Shown: positions 47,786-57,388, counted from the stretch's first letter. The stretch: DNA of 64,000 bases from an uncultured Pelagibacteraceae bacterium (GCA_902626645.1 CACOGC010000005.1:1-64000); one strand, 5' to 3'. The notes: a model not told the origin generated them from the sequence alone. Numbers and translations: made by a program.

Positions 47786-49006
47786 TTACTCTGTTTTAAG
47801 TCTAAAAACTGGTTCTTCTCTTATAGGCAAATGAATTATTGCAGCAAAAATGGATAATGCAATTGCTAAATACCACGCATAGTCATATGAACCATAGGTG
47901 TCATGAAATAAACCTCCTAAATAAGCTCCAAAAAATGATCCTATTTGATGACTTAAAAATACTATTCCATATAACAAACCCAAATATTTTGTTCCAAATA
48001 GATGAGCAACAATCCCGCTAGTAGCAGGAACGGTAGATAACCATAAAAATCCAAAGCTTGCCCCAAAAATAAACGCAGAAATATTACTTGCTGGCATGAA
48101 TATAAAAAAGACAATCGAAACACCTCTTAAAAAATAAATTGCACTTAAAATAATCTTTTTACTCATTTTTGCAGATAGATAACCACTAAGTAAAGAACCG
48201 AATATATTGAATAAACCTATCAATGATAAAATTGCTGCTGCAGTCCAATCTTCAAGCCCTCTATCAATTACATATTTTGGTACATGTGTCCCAACAAGAG
48301 TTATATGAAACCCACAAACAAAAAAACCAGAGACAAGTAGAACATAACTTTTTGTATTAAACGCCTCTTTAAGCGCCTCTGAAAATGATTGTTCAGAATT
48401 TTGTTCTATTCTCTCCGAGTCAGATGGAGATCTTACGAAATATGCTGCTATTAGACCGGCTATTAATAATAAACCAAAAACATATAGAGTATAATTCCAG
48501 CCGAATTCATTTAAAGAGTAACTTGTAAAAATTGGTGATAAAAAATAACCAAAAGATCCTAATGCAGTAACAAAACTCATTGCAATAGTTCTTGTAGATA
48601 ATGGAAAGTGTTTTCCAACAATTGACATTGGGATACTTATTGCTGTCCCTCCAAGACCTATCCCTATAAGAAGACCCATATGAATTTGAAAAAAAATTCC
48701 TGTATTAGGACCTGTGTAAAGAAAGAAAATTCCTGCAACATAAAAAATAAATGCAGAGATTATTGCAACATGACCACCATACTTATCAGCTATTGCTCCA
48801 AAGATTGGTCCAGTTAATCCCCACATTAACATTTGCAACCCAATAGCAAAACCAAAGGCAGTATTACTTATTTTCAGACTTTCATTGAAATCCATGAAAA
48901 ACAAACCAAAAGTTTGTCTAACACCAAGTGATATCAAAACAACTAAACATGCAGCAAATAAAGTAACTATTGCAGTTCTAGAGTGAAAAAATTTTTCTGA
49001 GGTCAT
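47786..49006 (-). CDS. Major facilitator superfamily transporter
   Basis: Inner-membrane carrier, 406 residues, 12 segments. GLQMLMWGLTGPIFGAIADKYGG (about residues 55-77) carries the MFS loop motif between segments 2 and 3. A central cytoplasmic loop (SPSDSERIEQNSEQSFSEAL) divides the halves. The form is that of monocarboxylate/oxalate-type MFS proteins, but the substrate is unknown. It overlaps the metC-like gene by four bases and sits one base upstream of pabB. Confidence 0.85.
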   Translation of the reverse strand: MTSEKFFHSRTAIVTLFAACLVVLISLGVRQTFGLFFMDFNESLKISNTAFGFAIGLQMLMWGLTGPIFGAIADKYGGHVAIISAFIFYVAGIFFLYTGPNTGIFFQIHMGLLIGIGLGGTAISIPMSIVGKHFPLSTRTIAMSFVTALGSFGYFLSPIFTSYSLNEFGWNYTLYVFGLLLIAGLIAAYFVRSPSDSERIEQNSEQSFSEALKEAFNTKSYVLLVSGFFVCGFHITLVGTHVPKYVIDRGLEDWTAAAILSLIGLFNIFGSLLSGYLSAKMSKKIILSAIYFLRGVSIVFFIFMPASNISAFIFGASFGFLWLSTVPATSGIVAHLFGTKYLGLLYGIVFLSHQIGSFFGAYLGGLFHDTYGSYDYAWYLAIALSIFAAIIHLPIREEPVFRLKTE

Positions 49007-50178
49007 CTTAAATGTCTTAATGCTTGTTTTAAATCAGCAATAAGATCATTTGGATCTTCTAACCCTATATGTAATCTTACTAAGTGCTCATCTTTTGCTA
49101 AGTTTAAAAACTTTCTCTTTCCTATTTCTAAACTTCCTTGATGAAGTGCCAAACTTTCAAAACCACCCCAACTATATCCATAACCAAAAAGTTTTAATGA
49201 ATTTACAAATTTAAGAACCGAGTTTTTATTACGGGATTTTATTTTTAGACCCATCAAGCCTGATGCACCTGAATAATATTTTTTCCACATTCTATAATTT
49301 TGTGAATTCTTCTTGTAAGGATAAAGCAGTTTTACTTTTTTATTTTTTGATAAAAAAGCTGAAATTTTTTTTGCATTTTCTTGATGTTTATCAAGTCTAA
49401 CATCTAGAGTTCTTAAACCTCTTGTAATTAAATAAGCATCATCTGGACCTAATCTCAATCCTGAAATTCTTTCAGCTAATTGAACTTTTTTAAACGCACG
49501 TTTATTTACAGCTAAACTTCCACCCATGACGTCAGAATGACCAGAGTAATATTTTGTTGCTGAGACTATTGACATATCAAAACCTAGTTTAATTGGTTTA
49601 AAAAAATAAGGTGTCGCCCATGTATTATCTATTGCTGTAAAAATTTTTCTACTTTTCGCAATTGAAATTATCTTTTTTAAATCCTGAAAATCAAAAGTAT
49701 TACTCCCTGGATTTTCAACAAATATCATTTTAGTATTTTTGGTGATGTTATTCTTAAGGGATTTAAGATCATGAGGATTATAAAAAATTGTCTTAATATT
49801 AAAATCTTTTAAATAATCCTCTGTTAATCTTCTTGTTGGTTTATAAGTAGGATCTGAAACGATAATTTCATCTCCAGGTCTTAAAATACTAAACAGGGCC
49901 AAAAAGATAGAACCAAAACCTGTTGGAGTTAAAAAAACATGATAAGATTCCTCCAACTTTGTTAAAATTTTGGAAAGAATATGAGTTGTGGATGTTCCTT
50001 GCCTACCATAATCAAAATGACCACCTGTCGGATTTTTCCTTGCTTTATTTTGAGTTTTTCTAATATCTCTCATTGACTTGAAAATGATAGTTGATGCTCT
50101 TACCACTGGTGGGTTTACAGACTGATTGTGAAAATCTTTAGCCGTATGCTTTAAAAATGTTTTAAAAGATTTTGACAT
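49003..50178 (-). CDS. metC: Cystathionine beta-lyase (Cys/Met metabolism PLP enzyme)
   Basis: PLP enzyme that cleaves cystathionine to homocysteine, pyruvate and ammonia, 391 residues. FDYGRQGTSTTHILSKILTKLE (residues about 54-75) holds the Tyr/Arg pair. The PLP Lys lies in SIVSATKYYSGHSDVMGG near 195. LRLHIGLEDPNDLI near the C-terminus binds the substrate carboxylate. Gamma-family members share these motifs, so beta-lyase is the likely but not the only reading. Confidence 0.85.
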   Translation of the reverse strand: MSKSFKTFLKHTAKDFHNQSVNPPVVRASTIIFKSMRDIRKTQNKARKNPTGGHFDYGRQGTSTTHILSKILTKLEESYHVFLTPTGFGSIFLALFSILRPGDEIIVSDPTYKPTRRLTEDYLKDFNIKTIFYNPHDLKSLKNNITKNTKMIFVENPGSNTFDFQDLKKIISIAKSRKIFTAIDNTWATPYFFKPIKLGFDMSIVSATKYYSGHSDVMGGSLAVNKRAFKKVQLAERISGLRLGPDDAYLITRGLRTLDVRLDKHQENAKKISAFLSKNKKVKLLYPYKKNSQNYRMWKKYYSGASGLMGLKIKSRNKNSVLKFVNSLKLFGYGYSWGGFESLALHQGSLEIGKRKFLNLAKDEHLVRLHIGLEDPNDLIADLKQALRHLR

Positions 50179-50251
50179 AAAAAATTTGATAAGCTTTTAA
50201 GACAATGCTATATCCCACTATGAAATTCAATAAATTAATGAATAGGATTAA

Positions 50252-50335
50252 ATGAGTTACCCAAAAAAACATAGAGGCCGAAGAAAAATGGGCTCTAAAA
50301 AAAGAAGAGCTCGAAAAAAGAATAAGAAAAAGTAG
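50252..50335 (+). CDS. Extremely basic 27-residue peptide, unknown
   Basis: It starts MSYPKKHRGRRKMGSKKR and continues Arg/Lys-only almost to the TAG at 50333. About two thirds of the residues are Lys or Arg. It sits between the metC-like gene and mnmA, ending one base from the convergent mnmA stop. The composition resembles tiny ribosome-associated proteins, which is only a suggestion. Confidence 0.45.
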   Translation: MSYPKKHRGRRKMGSKKRRARKKNKKK

Positions 50336-50336
50336 A

Positions 50337-51455
50337 CTATTCTTTAATCCAGCCACCACCTAATACTTTAAAACCTTCTTTATCTGTCTTGTAAAATACA
50401 CAAGCTTGTCCTGGAGATATTCCATCTTCTGAGTTAAGTAAATTAACTTCGGCATCATTTTGGCCAATTAAATTTACTTTTGCATTTAATAATTTACCTG
50501 TTGATCTTACTTTTACAAAAATATCTTTTTCAAATTCAGTCTTATCACTTAATAGATTGACATTTTGCAATGATATAAATTTTTTACCTAAATTTTCTTT
50601 AGAACCGACTATTATTTCATTTTTTTCTGCATTTATCTTTAAAACATATAAAGGGTTTTTATCTGAAACTCTTATCCCTTTTCTTTGACCAATTGTAAAA
50701 TTTATTATTCCATCATGTACACCAATAACCTTACCATTAAGATCTTTGATATTGCCTTTCTTAAAAGAGTCGGGTTTAAATTTTTGAATTACTGAAGCAT
50801 AATCACCACTAGGCACAAAACAGATATCTTGACTATCTGGTTTATCTGCAACATTTAATTCAAGTTTTTTTGCAATATCTCTTGTTTCTTCCTTTAATAA
50901 TCCTCCAAGAGGAAATCTTAGATAATCTAATTGTTCTCTAGTTGTGTTGAATAAAAAATAACTTTGGTCTCTATTTTCATCAATAGCTCTATACATGTTA
51001 GTAGTATTATTATTAGTAATGCTTTTTACATAATGACCAGTGATTAGCGCATCTGCATTAAGATCTTTGGATACTTCAAACAAGTCTTTAAATTTTACAG
51101 TTTGATTACATTGGACACATGGAATTGGTGTTTCACCTTTTAAATAACTATTTACAAAGTTATCTATTACACCTTGTTTAAACTTATTTTGATAATACAG
51201 AATTTTGTGATCGATATTTAATTTATTTGCAACTCTTTTAGCATCCATAATATCCTGACCTGAACAGCATTGTTTTGCATTTTTTGCTTCTTTACCGTCA
51301 TCGTAAAGTTTAAGAGTAATACCAACAACATTATACCCTTCCTTTTTCATCATACCTGCCACTGTGGATGAGTCTACTCCACCTGACATTGCTACAACCA
51401 CTTTAGTATCGGAAGGTTTTTTGTTGATACCAATTGAGTTTAATTCGCTATTCAT
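50337..51455 (-). CDS. mnmA: tRNA-specific 2-thiouridylase
   Basis: Makes the 2-thio group of U34 in tRNAs for Lys, Glu and Gln, about 372 residues from ATG 51455. ATP P-loop [16 protein letters not shown] near residue 21; catalytic Cys in [13 protein letters not shown] near 110 and [14 protein letters not shown] near 210. A longer frame reaches 51575, but the extra 40 residues are not conserved in type and would overlap the DUF3553 gene on the other strand, so the inner start is chosen. Confidence 0.94.
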   Translation of the reverse strand: MNSELNSIGINKKPSDTKVVVAMSGGVDSSTVAGMMKKEGYNVVGITLKLYDDGKEAKNAKQCCSGQDIMDAKRVANKLNIDHKILYYQNKFKQGVIDNFVNSYLKGETPIPCVQCNQTVKFKDLFEVSKDLNADALITGHYVKSITNNNTTNMYRAIDENRDQSYFLFNTTREQLDYLRFPLGGLLKEETRDIAKKLELNVADKPDSQDICFVPSGDYASVIQKFKPDSFKKGNIKDLNGKVIGVHDGIINFTIGQRKGIRVSDKNPLYVLKINAEKNEIIVGSKENLGKKFISLQNVNLLSDKTEFEKDIFVKVRSTGKLLNAKVNLIGQNDAEVNLLNSEDGISPGQACVFYKTDKEGFKVLGGGWIKE

Positions 51456-51496
51456 TTGGTGGTATTTATACTCATTTCTACTATAAATAAAATGAA

Positions 51497-51667
51497 ATGA
51501 TTTTAGATTTTGAGCCAGGCGACAAAGTGTTAAATCCCAATAAAAAAGACTGGGGAATTGGGCAAGTGCAGTCAATAATCAAAGACAGAGTGACAGTAAA
51601 TTTTGAAAATGTAGGAAAAAAAGTAATAAATGCAAAAAATATAGAATTAATAAAACTGAATGAATAA
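51497..51667 (+). CDS. DUF3553 family small protein (56 residues)
   Basis: It starts [20 protein letters not shown] and continues [20 protein letters not shown], the conserved core of DUF3553: a small beta-barrel like an SH3 or CarD-type domain. Function is unknown. It lies divergent from mnmA and overlaps the cysQ start by eight bases if cysQ uses the upstream ATG. Confidence 0.82.
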   Translation: MILDFEPGDKVLNPNKKDWGIGQVQSIIKDRVTVNFENVGKKVINAKNIELIKLNE

Positions 51668-52430
51668 CATGGATAAAAAAGAGATAGTTGAAAGTTTAAT
51701 CGATACTTTTTTATATGCTGGAAAAGTTTGTCTCGAATTAAGAGACAAAGGCTTAATTAAAAAAATTAAGTCTGATAACACACCAGTAAGCAATGGTGAT
51801 TTAGAAGTTAATAAGATTGTTACAGAAAAAATTAAAGAAATTACTCCACATTTACCAATTGTTTCAGAAGAAACTGCTGATAATAAATCCATTAATGATT
51901 TAAAAGATTTTTGGTTAGTCGACCCAATAGACGGTACCTATGATTATATTAATAATTTAGAGGAGTTCACAATAAATGCAGGTTTGATAATTAACAAAAA
52001 ACCAGCTGCAGGATTAATCTACGCACCCTCAAAAAAAAGAATGTTTTATTCCTATGGGGAAAATAATGCATATGAAATAGTAAATGATAAAAAAATTCAG
52101 TTAGATTGTTCTAAAAATTTAAAAAAAGATGAAATCAAATTTGTATCTTATTCAAACAAAATTAAACCAGAGATAGAACAAATACATAAAAAATTAAATG
52201 TTAAAAAATTTGTTAGAATGAAAAGTTCTCTCAAATTTTGTGTAATTGCTACTGGAGAATTTGATGGTTATGTTGCAGAACCTCGAGCCTGTGAATGGGA
52301 TATAGCAGCTGGTCATGCAATTTTTAAACATGCGGGTGGAATTATTACAGATTTTGAGGGTAATGAAATTACATATGGAAAAAAAAATTTTAAAAACCAA
52401 AGTTTAATTTTGAAAAGTAAAAACATTTAA
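51660..52430 (+). CDS. cysQ: 3'(2'),5'-bisphosphate nucleotidase / inositol monophosphatase family
   Basis: Mg-dependent phosphatase, 256 residues. Metal-binding motif 1 WLVDPIDGTYDYINN near residue 84 and motif 2 ACEWDIAAGHAIFKHAGG near 211; the Glu pair SEETAD near 66 adds ligands. CysQ removes 3'-phosphoadenosine phosphate left by sulfate assimilation. Other IMPase members act on inositol phosphate, so CysQ is the best but not sole reading. ATG 51660 or 51669 are both possible. Confidence 0.82.
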   Translation: MNNMDKKEIVESLIDTFLYAGKVCLELRDKGLIKKIKSDNTPVSNGDLEVNKIVTEKIKEITPHLPIVSEETADNKSINDLKDFWLVDPIDGTYDYINNLEEFTINAGLIINKKPAAGLIYAPSKKRMFYSYGENNAYEIVNDKKIQLDCSKNLKKDEIKFVSYSNKIKPEIEQIHKKLNVKKFVRMKSSLKFCVIATGEFDGYVAEPRACEWDIAAGHAIFKHAGGIITDFEGNEITYGKKNFKNQSLILKSKNI

Positions 52431-52431
52431 T

Positions 52432-52575
52432 ATGGATGAACAATTAAGAACTATATTGATAATTATTGTATCAGTATCTATTTTTGGTTTATTAGTATTT
52501 GTTTACGTAAAAAATACTATAAGAAATAAAATCAATAAATTGGTTGAAGATGAAAAGAAAAAAAAATTAAAGTAA
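52432..52575 (+). CDS. Small single-pass membrane peptide (47 residues), unknown
   Basis: ATG at 52432 immediately follows the cysQ stop. Residues 6-30 are a hydrophobic helix (TILIIIVSVSIFGLLVFVYV) and the tail is Lys-rich. It overlaps the convergent recX end by nine bases. Family unknown. Confidence 0.5.
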   Translation: MDEQLRTILIIIVSVSIFGLLVFVYVKNTIRNKINKLVEDEKKKKLK

Positions 52576-53130
52576 CTTAATTATCTTAAGATAATCATCT
52601 TTTTGTAATTCCATTACTTTTTTTGAAGTTTCAAAATCGAAACCATTTCTTGCTAATAAAGAAATATCTTTTTTAAAGAATAAAGGTCTATTATCCTCAG
52701 TTCTTGCTGGCCCAATTCTTTTTTTTTTGCAAATTTTTATAGCTGAAAAAAAATCTTGATCAGAATTATCTTCATTAATCTTATTCACTGTATCTTTAAT
52801 AAATTGATCATTCACACCTTTGCCAATAAGGTAATTTCTGATTTTATTAATCGAATTTCCTCTGCGGATCATACTTTTTGCTTTACTCTCAGAATAAAAT
52901 TTATCATTAATAAATTTGCTCTTTTCTAAATCAGATAAAACAATATCTATTAAATTGGTCACATCTTGTTTTTTTACATTTGGAACTGATAATTTAAGAT
53001 ATTTTTTTAACAAATATGTTCTCAATTGTTGTTTTGATGGGGCATATTTATCTACATATGCCAAAGCAAAATTCCTCATCTCATCTACAGTTACTTGCAA
53101 AGTTTTTCTCTTATTTCTTATAGGAATCAT
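52567..53130 (-). CDS. recX: Regulatory protein RecX
   Basis: Inhibitor of RecA filaments, 187 residues, made of three-helix repeats. Blocks ALAYVDKYAPSKQQLRTYLLKK, FINDKFYSESKAKSMIRRGNS and KIRNYLIGKGV are RecX-like. The C-terminal third is more diverged. recA is not in the window. Divergent from the ABA4-like gene. Confidence 0.8.
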   Translation of the reverse strand: MIPIRNKRKTLQVTVDEMRNFALAYVDKYAPSKQQLRTYLLKKYLKLSVPNVKKQDVTNLIDIVLSDLEKSKFINDKFYSESKAKSMIRRGNSINKIRNYLIGKGVNDQFIKDTVNKINEDNSDQDFFSAIKICKKKRIGPARTEDNRPLFFKKDISLLARNGFDFETSKKVMELQKDDYLKIIKLL

Positions 53131-53158
53131 TAAAAGATTTAATATAATATTATTTAAA

Positions 53159-53632
53159 ATGATCGAACAAATTTTTGCTTACTTTACAATTGAAATTCTC
53201 TACTTTTGGGTGAATTTAGGTGTTTTACCATTTTGGTTAACATTAATATTTTTTCCTCAGTCAAATTTTACTAAATATTTTGTTACTTCTATTTTTCCAA
53301 TAATTTTACTAGGAGGTTCTTATATATTTGTACTTTATAAAGCTTACTTAAATGCTTATGATTTTGATAGTAATTTTGAATTATATTTGAGCATAAGTAA
53401 TTTATCAAATCTATTTACAAGTAACACTTTCCTAATGTTGTTTTGGATACATTTTGTATCAATCAATTTATTTGTTGGTGGATGGATTGTAAGAGACTCT
53501 CAAAAGTTATTAATAGGAAAAATTCTTGTCGCGATACCATTAATCATAACGTATTTAATTGGTCCTTTGGGTATTTTTATTTATTGGCTAATTAGAATAT
53601 TTTACGCAAAAAGTATTAATCTATATGACTAA
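53159..53632 (+). CDS. ABA4-like family membrane protein
   Basis: A 157-residue membrane protein with four segments, start at ATG 53159. WVNLGVLPFWLTLIFFPQS near residue 17 and WIHFVSINLFVGGWIVRDS near 97 are the family's conserved blocks; LIGPLGIFIYWLIR closes it. Related plant proteins act in neoxanthin synthesis; bacterial members are of unknown function. The frame extends further upstream to 52916, but that part is antisense to recX and lacks support. Confidence 0.78.
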   Translation: MIEQIFAYFTIEILYFWVNLGVLPFWLTLIFFPQSNFTKYFVTSIFPIILLGGSYIFVLYKAYLNAYDFDSNFELYLSISNLSNLFTSNTFLMLFWIHFVSINLFVGGWIVRDSQKLLIGKILVAIPLIITYLIGPLGIFIYWLIRIFYAKSINLYD

Positions 53633-54209
53633 AACAATCGATTTTTACTTCGATTTTATTAGCCCATATTCTTACATTGCTTATAAAAAAATTACATCAA
53701 TGCAGGATAAAAATGAAATTAATTTTAACTATAAACCTATTTTGCTTGGTGGTTTACATAAATTAGGTAACATAACTGCGCCTGCTTTTAATGAACGTAA
53801 AATGAAAAATATGAAAAATGATTGTGAAATTATAGCTAACAAAAATAATATATCATTCAAATGGAATGAAAAATTTCCAATTAATACTCTATATTTAATG
53901 AGAGGATTTATTTCAATTGATGCAAATAAAAAAAGTGAATATTTTGATATTTGTTTTGATGCCTATTGGAAAAATAACGTTGATATATCAGTTGAAGCTA
54001 ATTTTACCAAAATTTTGGATAGTTGTAAAATTGATAAAAAAAAGTTTTTTGAGGATATAAGTGACCAGAAGGTAAAAGATGAATTAAAAAATTTAACTGA
54101 TAAAGCTTTTCAACTAGACGTGTTTGGTGCTCCAACTTTTATAGTCAACAACAAACTTTTTTGGGGACAAGATAGACTTGAATATGCTTTAGAAGAGTGC
54201 ATTTCTTAA
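53625..54209 (+). CDS. DsbA-family 2-hydroxychromene-2-carboxylate isomerase-like protein
   Basis: Thioredoxin-fold protein of the kappa-GST/HCCA isomerase class, 194 residues. DFYFDFISPYSYIAYKKI near residue 6 with Ser in place of redox Cys marks this class. LDVFGAPTFIVNNKLFWGQDRL near 163 is the second conserved block. It likely uses glutathione; the substrate is not known. It overlaps the ABA4-like gene by eight bases. Confidence 0.85.
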   Translation: MTKTIDFYFDFISPYSYIAYKKITSMQDKNEINFNYKPILLGGLHKLGNITAPAFNERKMKNMKNDCEIIANKNNISFKWNEKFPINTLYLMRGFISIDANKKSEYFDICFDAYWKNNVDISVEANFTKILDSCKIDKKKFFEDISDQKVKDELKNLTDKAFQLDVFGAPTFIVNNKLFWGQDRLEYALEECIS

Positions 54210-54589
54210 ACAATCTTAAATTTACTATTTTTTATAGCCCCGAAACCACCATCAATATGTGAAACTTTTTTAAAACCCATATCTTTTAATGTTTTTGCAG
54301 CTAATGCTGATCTCATACCGCCAGCACAAAAAAGAACCATTTCCTTATTCATATCCAGTTTGCCATCTTTGAAATATGGACTATCAGGATCTAGCCAAAA
54401 CTCCAACATTCCTCGGGGGATATGATTTGAACTTTCAACTCGCCCATCTCTTTCTAGTTCTCTTATATCTCTTATATCAATTAAATTACATTTATCCTCA
54501 TTCATCATTGATAACGCTTCGTCTGGTGAAATTGTTTTAATTTCACCTAAAGCTTCTGTAACAAGTGTTTTTGATGATTTTATATTCAT
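54206..54589 (-). CDS. Rhodanese-like domain protein
   Basis: Single rhodanese domain, about 127 residues from ATG 54589. CNLIDIRDIRELERDGRVES near residue 40 and the active-site loop VLFCAGGMRSALAAKTL (catalytic Cys) near 90 are clear. It could carry sulfane sulfur. An upstream ATG at 54625 would add 12 residues and bring the start within 12 bases of the divergent glycosyltransferase, so the inner one is preferred. Confidence 0.87.
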   Translation of the reverse strand: MNIKSSKTLVTEALGEIKTISPDEALSMMNEDKCNLIDIRDIRELERDGRVESSNHIPRGMLEFWLDPDSPYFKDGKLDMNKEMVLFCAGGMRSALAAKTLKDMGFKKVSHIDGGFGAIKNSKFKIV

Positions 54590-54636
54590 AAAACTAAATT
54601 TATTATATAGTTTTTTTAAAATCACATAAATAAAAA

Positions 54637-55623
54637 ATGAAAAAAATTTGTATTGTTTATACTCATCATAAATTAGGTGATTTAATTTGGCAATTACCCT
54701 ACATTAAAGCTATTAGTCAACATCATCAGACAAATATAGATTTAATTGTTAGAGAAAAAACCCAAGCTCAAAATATACTAAAAGACCTTAAGCATATAAA
54801 TCAAATTTTTTATAATGATTTCAGAAAAGGTTTATTTTATTGGATTGATGTATTTAAATTAACAAAAATATTTAAATCAGAAAAATACGATTTTGTTTAT
54901 ATATTAGACAAAGTTAATAAACCTGCAATTGCTGCTAAATTTGCAAAGATTCAAAATATAATTGGACCAGGATTTAAAAACCAAAAGAAATGGCTAACAG
55001 TAAAAAATTTTCTTGATGAAGAAGATTTAAAACTAAATTATTCAGAAAGATCCCAAAAATTACTCAAAATTAATTCAATAGATATTGAAGACAAGTATCC
55101 AAATTTAGAAATTGATATTGAGAGACTCAAAAAAAACAACCCAGACCTTATTTTTGATGGAAGGAAAATTGCTTTTGGAGTTGACTCTTTTGAGGATTAC
55201 AAGATGTGGTATGAAGAAGATTTTATCGAACTTGCAGATCTCTTATCTAATAAAAAATTATTTGATTACATATATCTTGTTTGTAGCCCTGAAAAATCTC
55301 ATATTGCAAAAAAAATAATTTCTGAGTCGAATAAAAATTATTTTATTGATTGCTCAAATAAAGATTTACAAGGAATTATATTGGCAATAAAGAATTCAAT
55401 TTTTTTTCTTGGAAATAACTCAGGTCCTTTGAACTTATCTGCTGCTTTAGGTGTTAAAACCTTTGGTCTAATAGCTAATGACCCTGTAAGTGAGTTAAAA
55501 TATAGTAAAATTAAACCAATAACACCTCCTGGTTATATTGATAATATTTGGACAAGAAAGAGAGAGGGAATGAAAAAACTTCGACCGAATGATGTTTTTG
55601 AACAAATAAAAAAAAATTTATAA
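54637..55623 (+). CDS. Glycosyltransferase family 9 (heptosyltransferase-like)
   Basis: GT-B fold transferase related to lipopolysaccharide heptosyltransferases, 328 residues. HHKLGDLIWQLPYIKAI near residue 10 replaces the usual R.GDxxxxxP motif, and FLGNNSGPLNLSAALGVKTFGL near 258 is the donor-site motif (family GxDTGxxHLAAA), both in diverged form. The nucleotide-sugar donor is unknown. It stands alone and not in a polysaccharide cluster. Confidence 0.8.
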   Translation: MKKICIVYTHHKLGDLIWQLPYIKAISQHHQTNIDLIVREKTQAQNILKDLKHINQIFYNDFRKGLFYWIDVFKLTKIFKSEKYDFVYILDKVNKPAIAAKFAKIQNIIGPGFKNQKKWLTVKNFLDEEDLKLNYSERSQKLLKINSIDIEDKYPNLEIDIERLKKNNPDLIFDGRKIAFGVDSFEDYKMWYEEDFIELADLLSNKKLFDYIYLVCSPEKSHIAKKIISESNKNYFIDCSNKDLQGIILAIKNSIFFLGNNSGPLNLSAALGVKTFGLIANDPVSELKYSKIKPITPPGYIDNIWTRKREGMKKLRPNDVFEQIKKNL

Positions 55624-55624
55624 A

Positions 55625-55655
55625 AAAAGGCCCCTGATTAACTCAAGGGCCTTTT
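55625..55655. terminator. Bidirectional terminator between GT9 and amt
   Basis: AAAAGGCCC / GGGCCTTTT, a nine-bp stem with a 13-base loop, sits between two convergent genes. It has a T-run on the plus side and, read backward, a T-run from the A-tract, so it can serve both genes. Confidence 0.85.
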
Positions 55656-55676
55656 AATTAACTTTGAGGAAGTAAA

Positions 55677-56978
55677 TTAATCTCTTATTGCGTATGCGAT
55701 AACACCTGTCTCAGTCACGTCAGTACCTTTGGTTTCACCTTCTCTACTTAACCTTAAACCAATTGTTGCTTTCATAATTTTAAAGATAATGAATGCCACT
55801 ATAAAAACAAATATATTAATTGAAAGTACTCCAATTAACTGTGTACTAAAGTTTGCACCAGAATTTGTTGCGGGAACTATTAAAGTGCCCCAAATACCTG
55901 CAAATAAGTGTGCTGGAATTGCACCAACTACATCATCGATTTGTAATGAAAATAATAATTTTGTTCCATAAACTACTATTAAACCACCTATAGCACCAAT
56001 TAAAATTGCTGCAAAAGGAGTGGGTAATAACGGCTCGGCTGTAATTGCAACTAAACCTCCTATACATCCATTTAACATTTGTATTACATCTGTTTTTCCA
56101 AAATGTAATCTTGTTATCACAGCTGCGCCAAGTACTCCTCCTGCACCAGCAAGAAAAGTATTGATGAAAATTTTTGATACAGCTATTGCATCTGCAGCAG
56201 TTCCCATTGCTAGTTGAGACCCTCCGTTAAAACCAAACCAACCTAGCCATAAAATGAATACACCAATTGTAACTAATGGAATTGAAGATGCTGCAAAAGG
56301 TTTCAAAGGAGCTGGTGAACCAGATTTAGTAAATCTTCCTAATCTTGGACCAATAATTATAGCACCAGCTAAAGCAGCAGCTCCACCAGTTGAGTGAACT
56401 AAAGTAGAACCAGCAAAATCAGAAAATCCTAACTCTGCTAACCAGCCTCCACCCCACTGCCAACCCATTACGATTGGATAAATAATACCCGATAAAATTG
56501 CAGCAAATGTAAAGAATGGCCATAATTTAATTCTTTCAGCCATTGTTCCTGATACGATAGAAACAGTAGTTGCACAAAATACCATTTGGAAATACCAATC
56601 TGAACCATCGGAATAACCTGTATCTAATTTACTTCCATCAGCCCATGGAATAAATTTTCCAATGTATCCACCTGGATCAATACCATAGGCTAAGTTATAA
56701 CCTACAAGCCAGAACATTATACCTGCAATTGAGAATAAACCTATATTTTTTGCACAAATAACGGATACACTTTTAGATGTAACCATTCCAGACTCTAGCA
56801 TAGCAAAACCAGCTGCCATAAACATTACTAGAAATCCACAAATTAAAAATAATAAGGTATTAAAAATAAAACCTACTTCAGCAGAAACTGTTGTATCTGC
56901 CACGCCTGCACTACTCATGTTCAATAAAAAAATTAAACTAATAAGTGGCGCGCTTATCTTTTTTATTAATGTAGTCAT
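55677..56978 (-). CDS. amt: Ammonium transporter
   Basis: Amt/MEP channel, 433 residues, with a cleavable signal-like N-terminus and 11 segments. Typical blocks are MFMAAGFAMLESGMV near 55, STGGAAALAGAIIIGPRLGR near 195 with the pore His region, GWFGFNGGSQLA near 245 and VGAIPAHLFAGIWGTL near 350. No glnK lies next to it in the window. In nitrogen-poor ocean water such a gene is likely highly expressed. Confidence 0.95.
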   Translation of the reverse strand: MTTLIKKISAPLISLIFLLNMSSAGVADTTVSAEVGFIFNTLLFLICGFLVMFMAAGFAMLESGMVTSKSVSVICAKNIGLFSIAGIMFWLVGYNLAYGIDPGGYIGKFIPWADGSKLDTGYSDGSDWYFQMVFCATTVSIVSGTMAERIKLWPFFTFAAILSGIIYPIVMGWQWGGGWLAELGFSDFAGSTLVHSTGGAAALAGAIIIGPRLGRFTKSGSPAPLKPFAASSIPLVTIGVFILWLGWFGFNGGSQLAMGTAADAIAVSKIFINTFLAGAGGVLGAAVITRLHFGKTDVIQMLNGCIGGLVAITAEPLLPTPFAAILIGAIGGLIVVYGTKLLFSLQIDDVVGAIPAHLFAGIWGTLIVPATNSGANFSTQLIGVLSINIFVFIVAFIIFKIMKATIGLRLSREGETKGTDVTETGVIAYAIRD

Positions 56979-57073
56979 AAGACCTCCCAGTTATAAGAAG
57001 TGCTTATATTTAAATAATTCTTAAAAACTAACGCTGATTAAGAAAATTGGGTATGCAGATTTTGCATATAGAA

Positions 57074-57104
57074 ACAGCCTTAACGTCTTTGTCGTTAAGG
57101 CTGT
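57074..57104 (-). terminator. Hairpin downstream of HU gene
   Basis: A 12-bp perfect stem ACAGCCTTAACG / CGTTAAGGCTGT with a seven-base loop, starting nine bases after the HU stop. The T-run after it is short (TTTCT). It matches an intrinsic terminator or mRNA-stabilising hairpin for a highly expressed gene. Confidence 0.75.
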
Positions 57105-57112
57105 GAAATTAA

Positions 57113-57388
57113 CTATTTATTGAATACTTCTTTTAAAGCTTTAGCTGGTAGGAATTTAACCTTTTGAGATGCCGCAATTTGAATTTGCTCACCAGTTCTA
57201 GGGTTTCTTCCAACTCTTGCTTTTCTCTTAGCCACTTTATATGTACCAAATCCTGCAATCTTTACTGAATCATCAGCCTTTAGTGCATCTAAAATAGTGT
57301 TGGTAATCGTGTCAAAAGTTCTCTCAGCATCAGCTTTACTAAGGTTTAAAGCGCCTGATAATTTGACTACTAATTGTTTTTTGTTCAT
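57113..57388 (-). CDS. hupB: HU family DNA-binding protein
   Basis: Histone-like nucleoid protein, 91 residues. MNKKQLVVKLSGALNLSKADAE starts the helical dimer body. VKIAGFGTYKVAKRKARVGRNPRTGEQI around 42-70 is the DNA-binding beta arm with the conserved RNP tip. It is monocistronic, with its own 150-base upstream region. In many bacteria HU follows lon; here it is about 40 kb away. Confidence 0.96.
   Translation of the reverse strand: MNKKQLVVKLSGALNLSKADAERTFDTITNTILDALKADDSVKIAGFGTYKVAKRKARVGRNPRTGEQIQIAASQKVKFLPAKALKEVFNK

Noticed and set aside
50162..50359. A 65-codon hydrophobic minus-strand frame between metC and mnmA
   Set aside because: It is antisense to the basic 27-residue peptide, whose Lys/Arg codons read as Phe/Leu/Ser backward. 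It also overlaps both neighbours.
51456..51575. 40-residue N-terminal extension of MnmA
   Set aside because: It lacks family similarity and runs antisense into the DUF3553 gene. ATG 51455 gives the normal MnmA start.
52916..53158. 81-residue upstream extension of the ABA4-like protein
   Set aside because: It lies antisense to recX and the family begins at the later ATG (53159).
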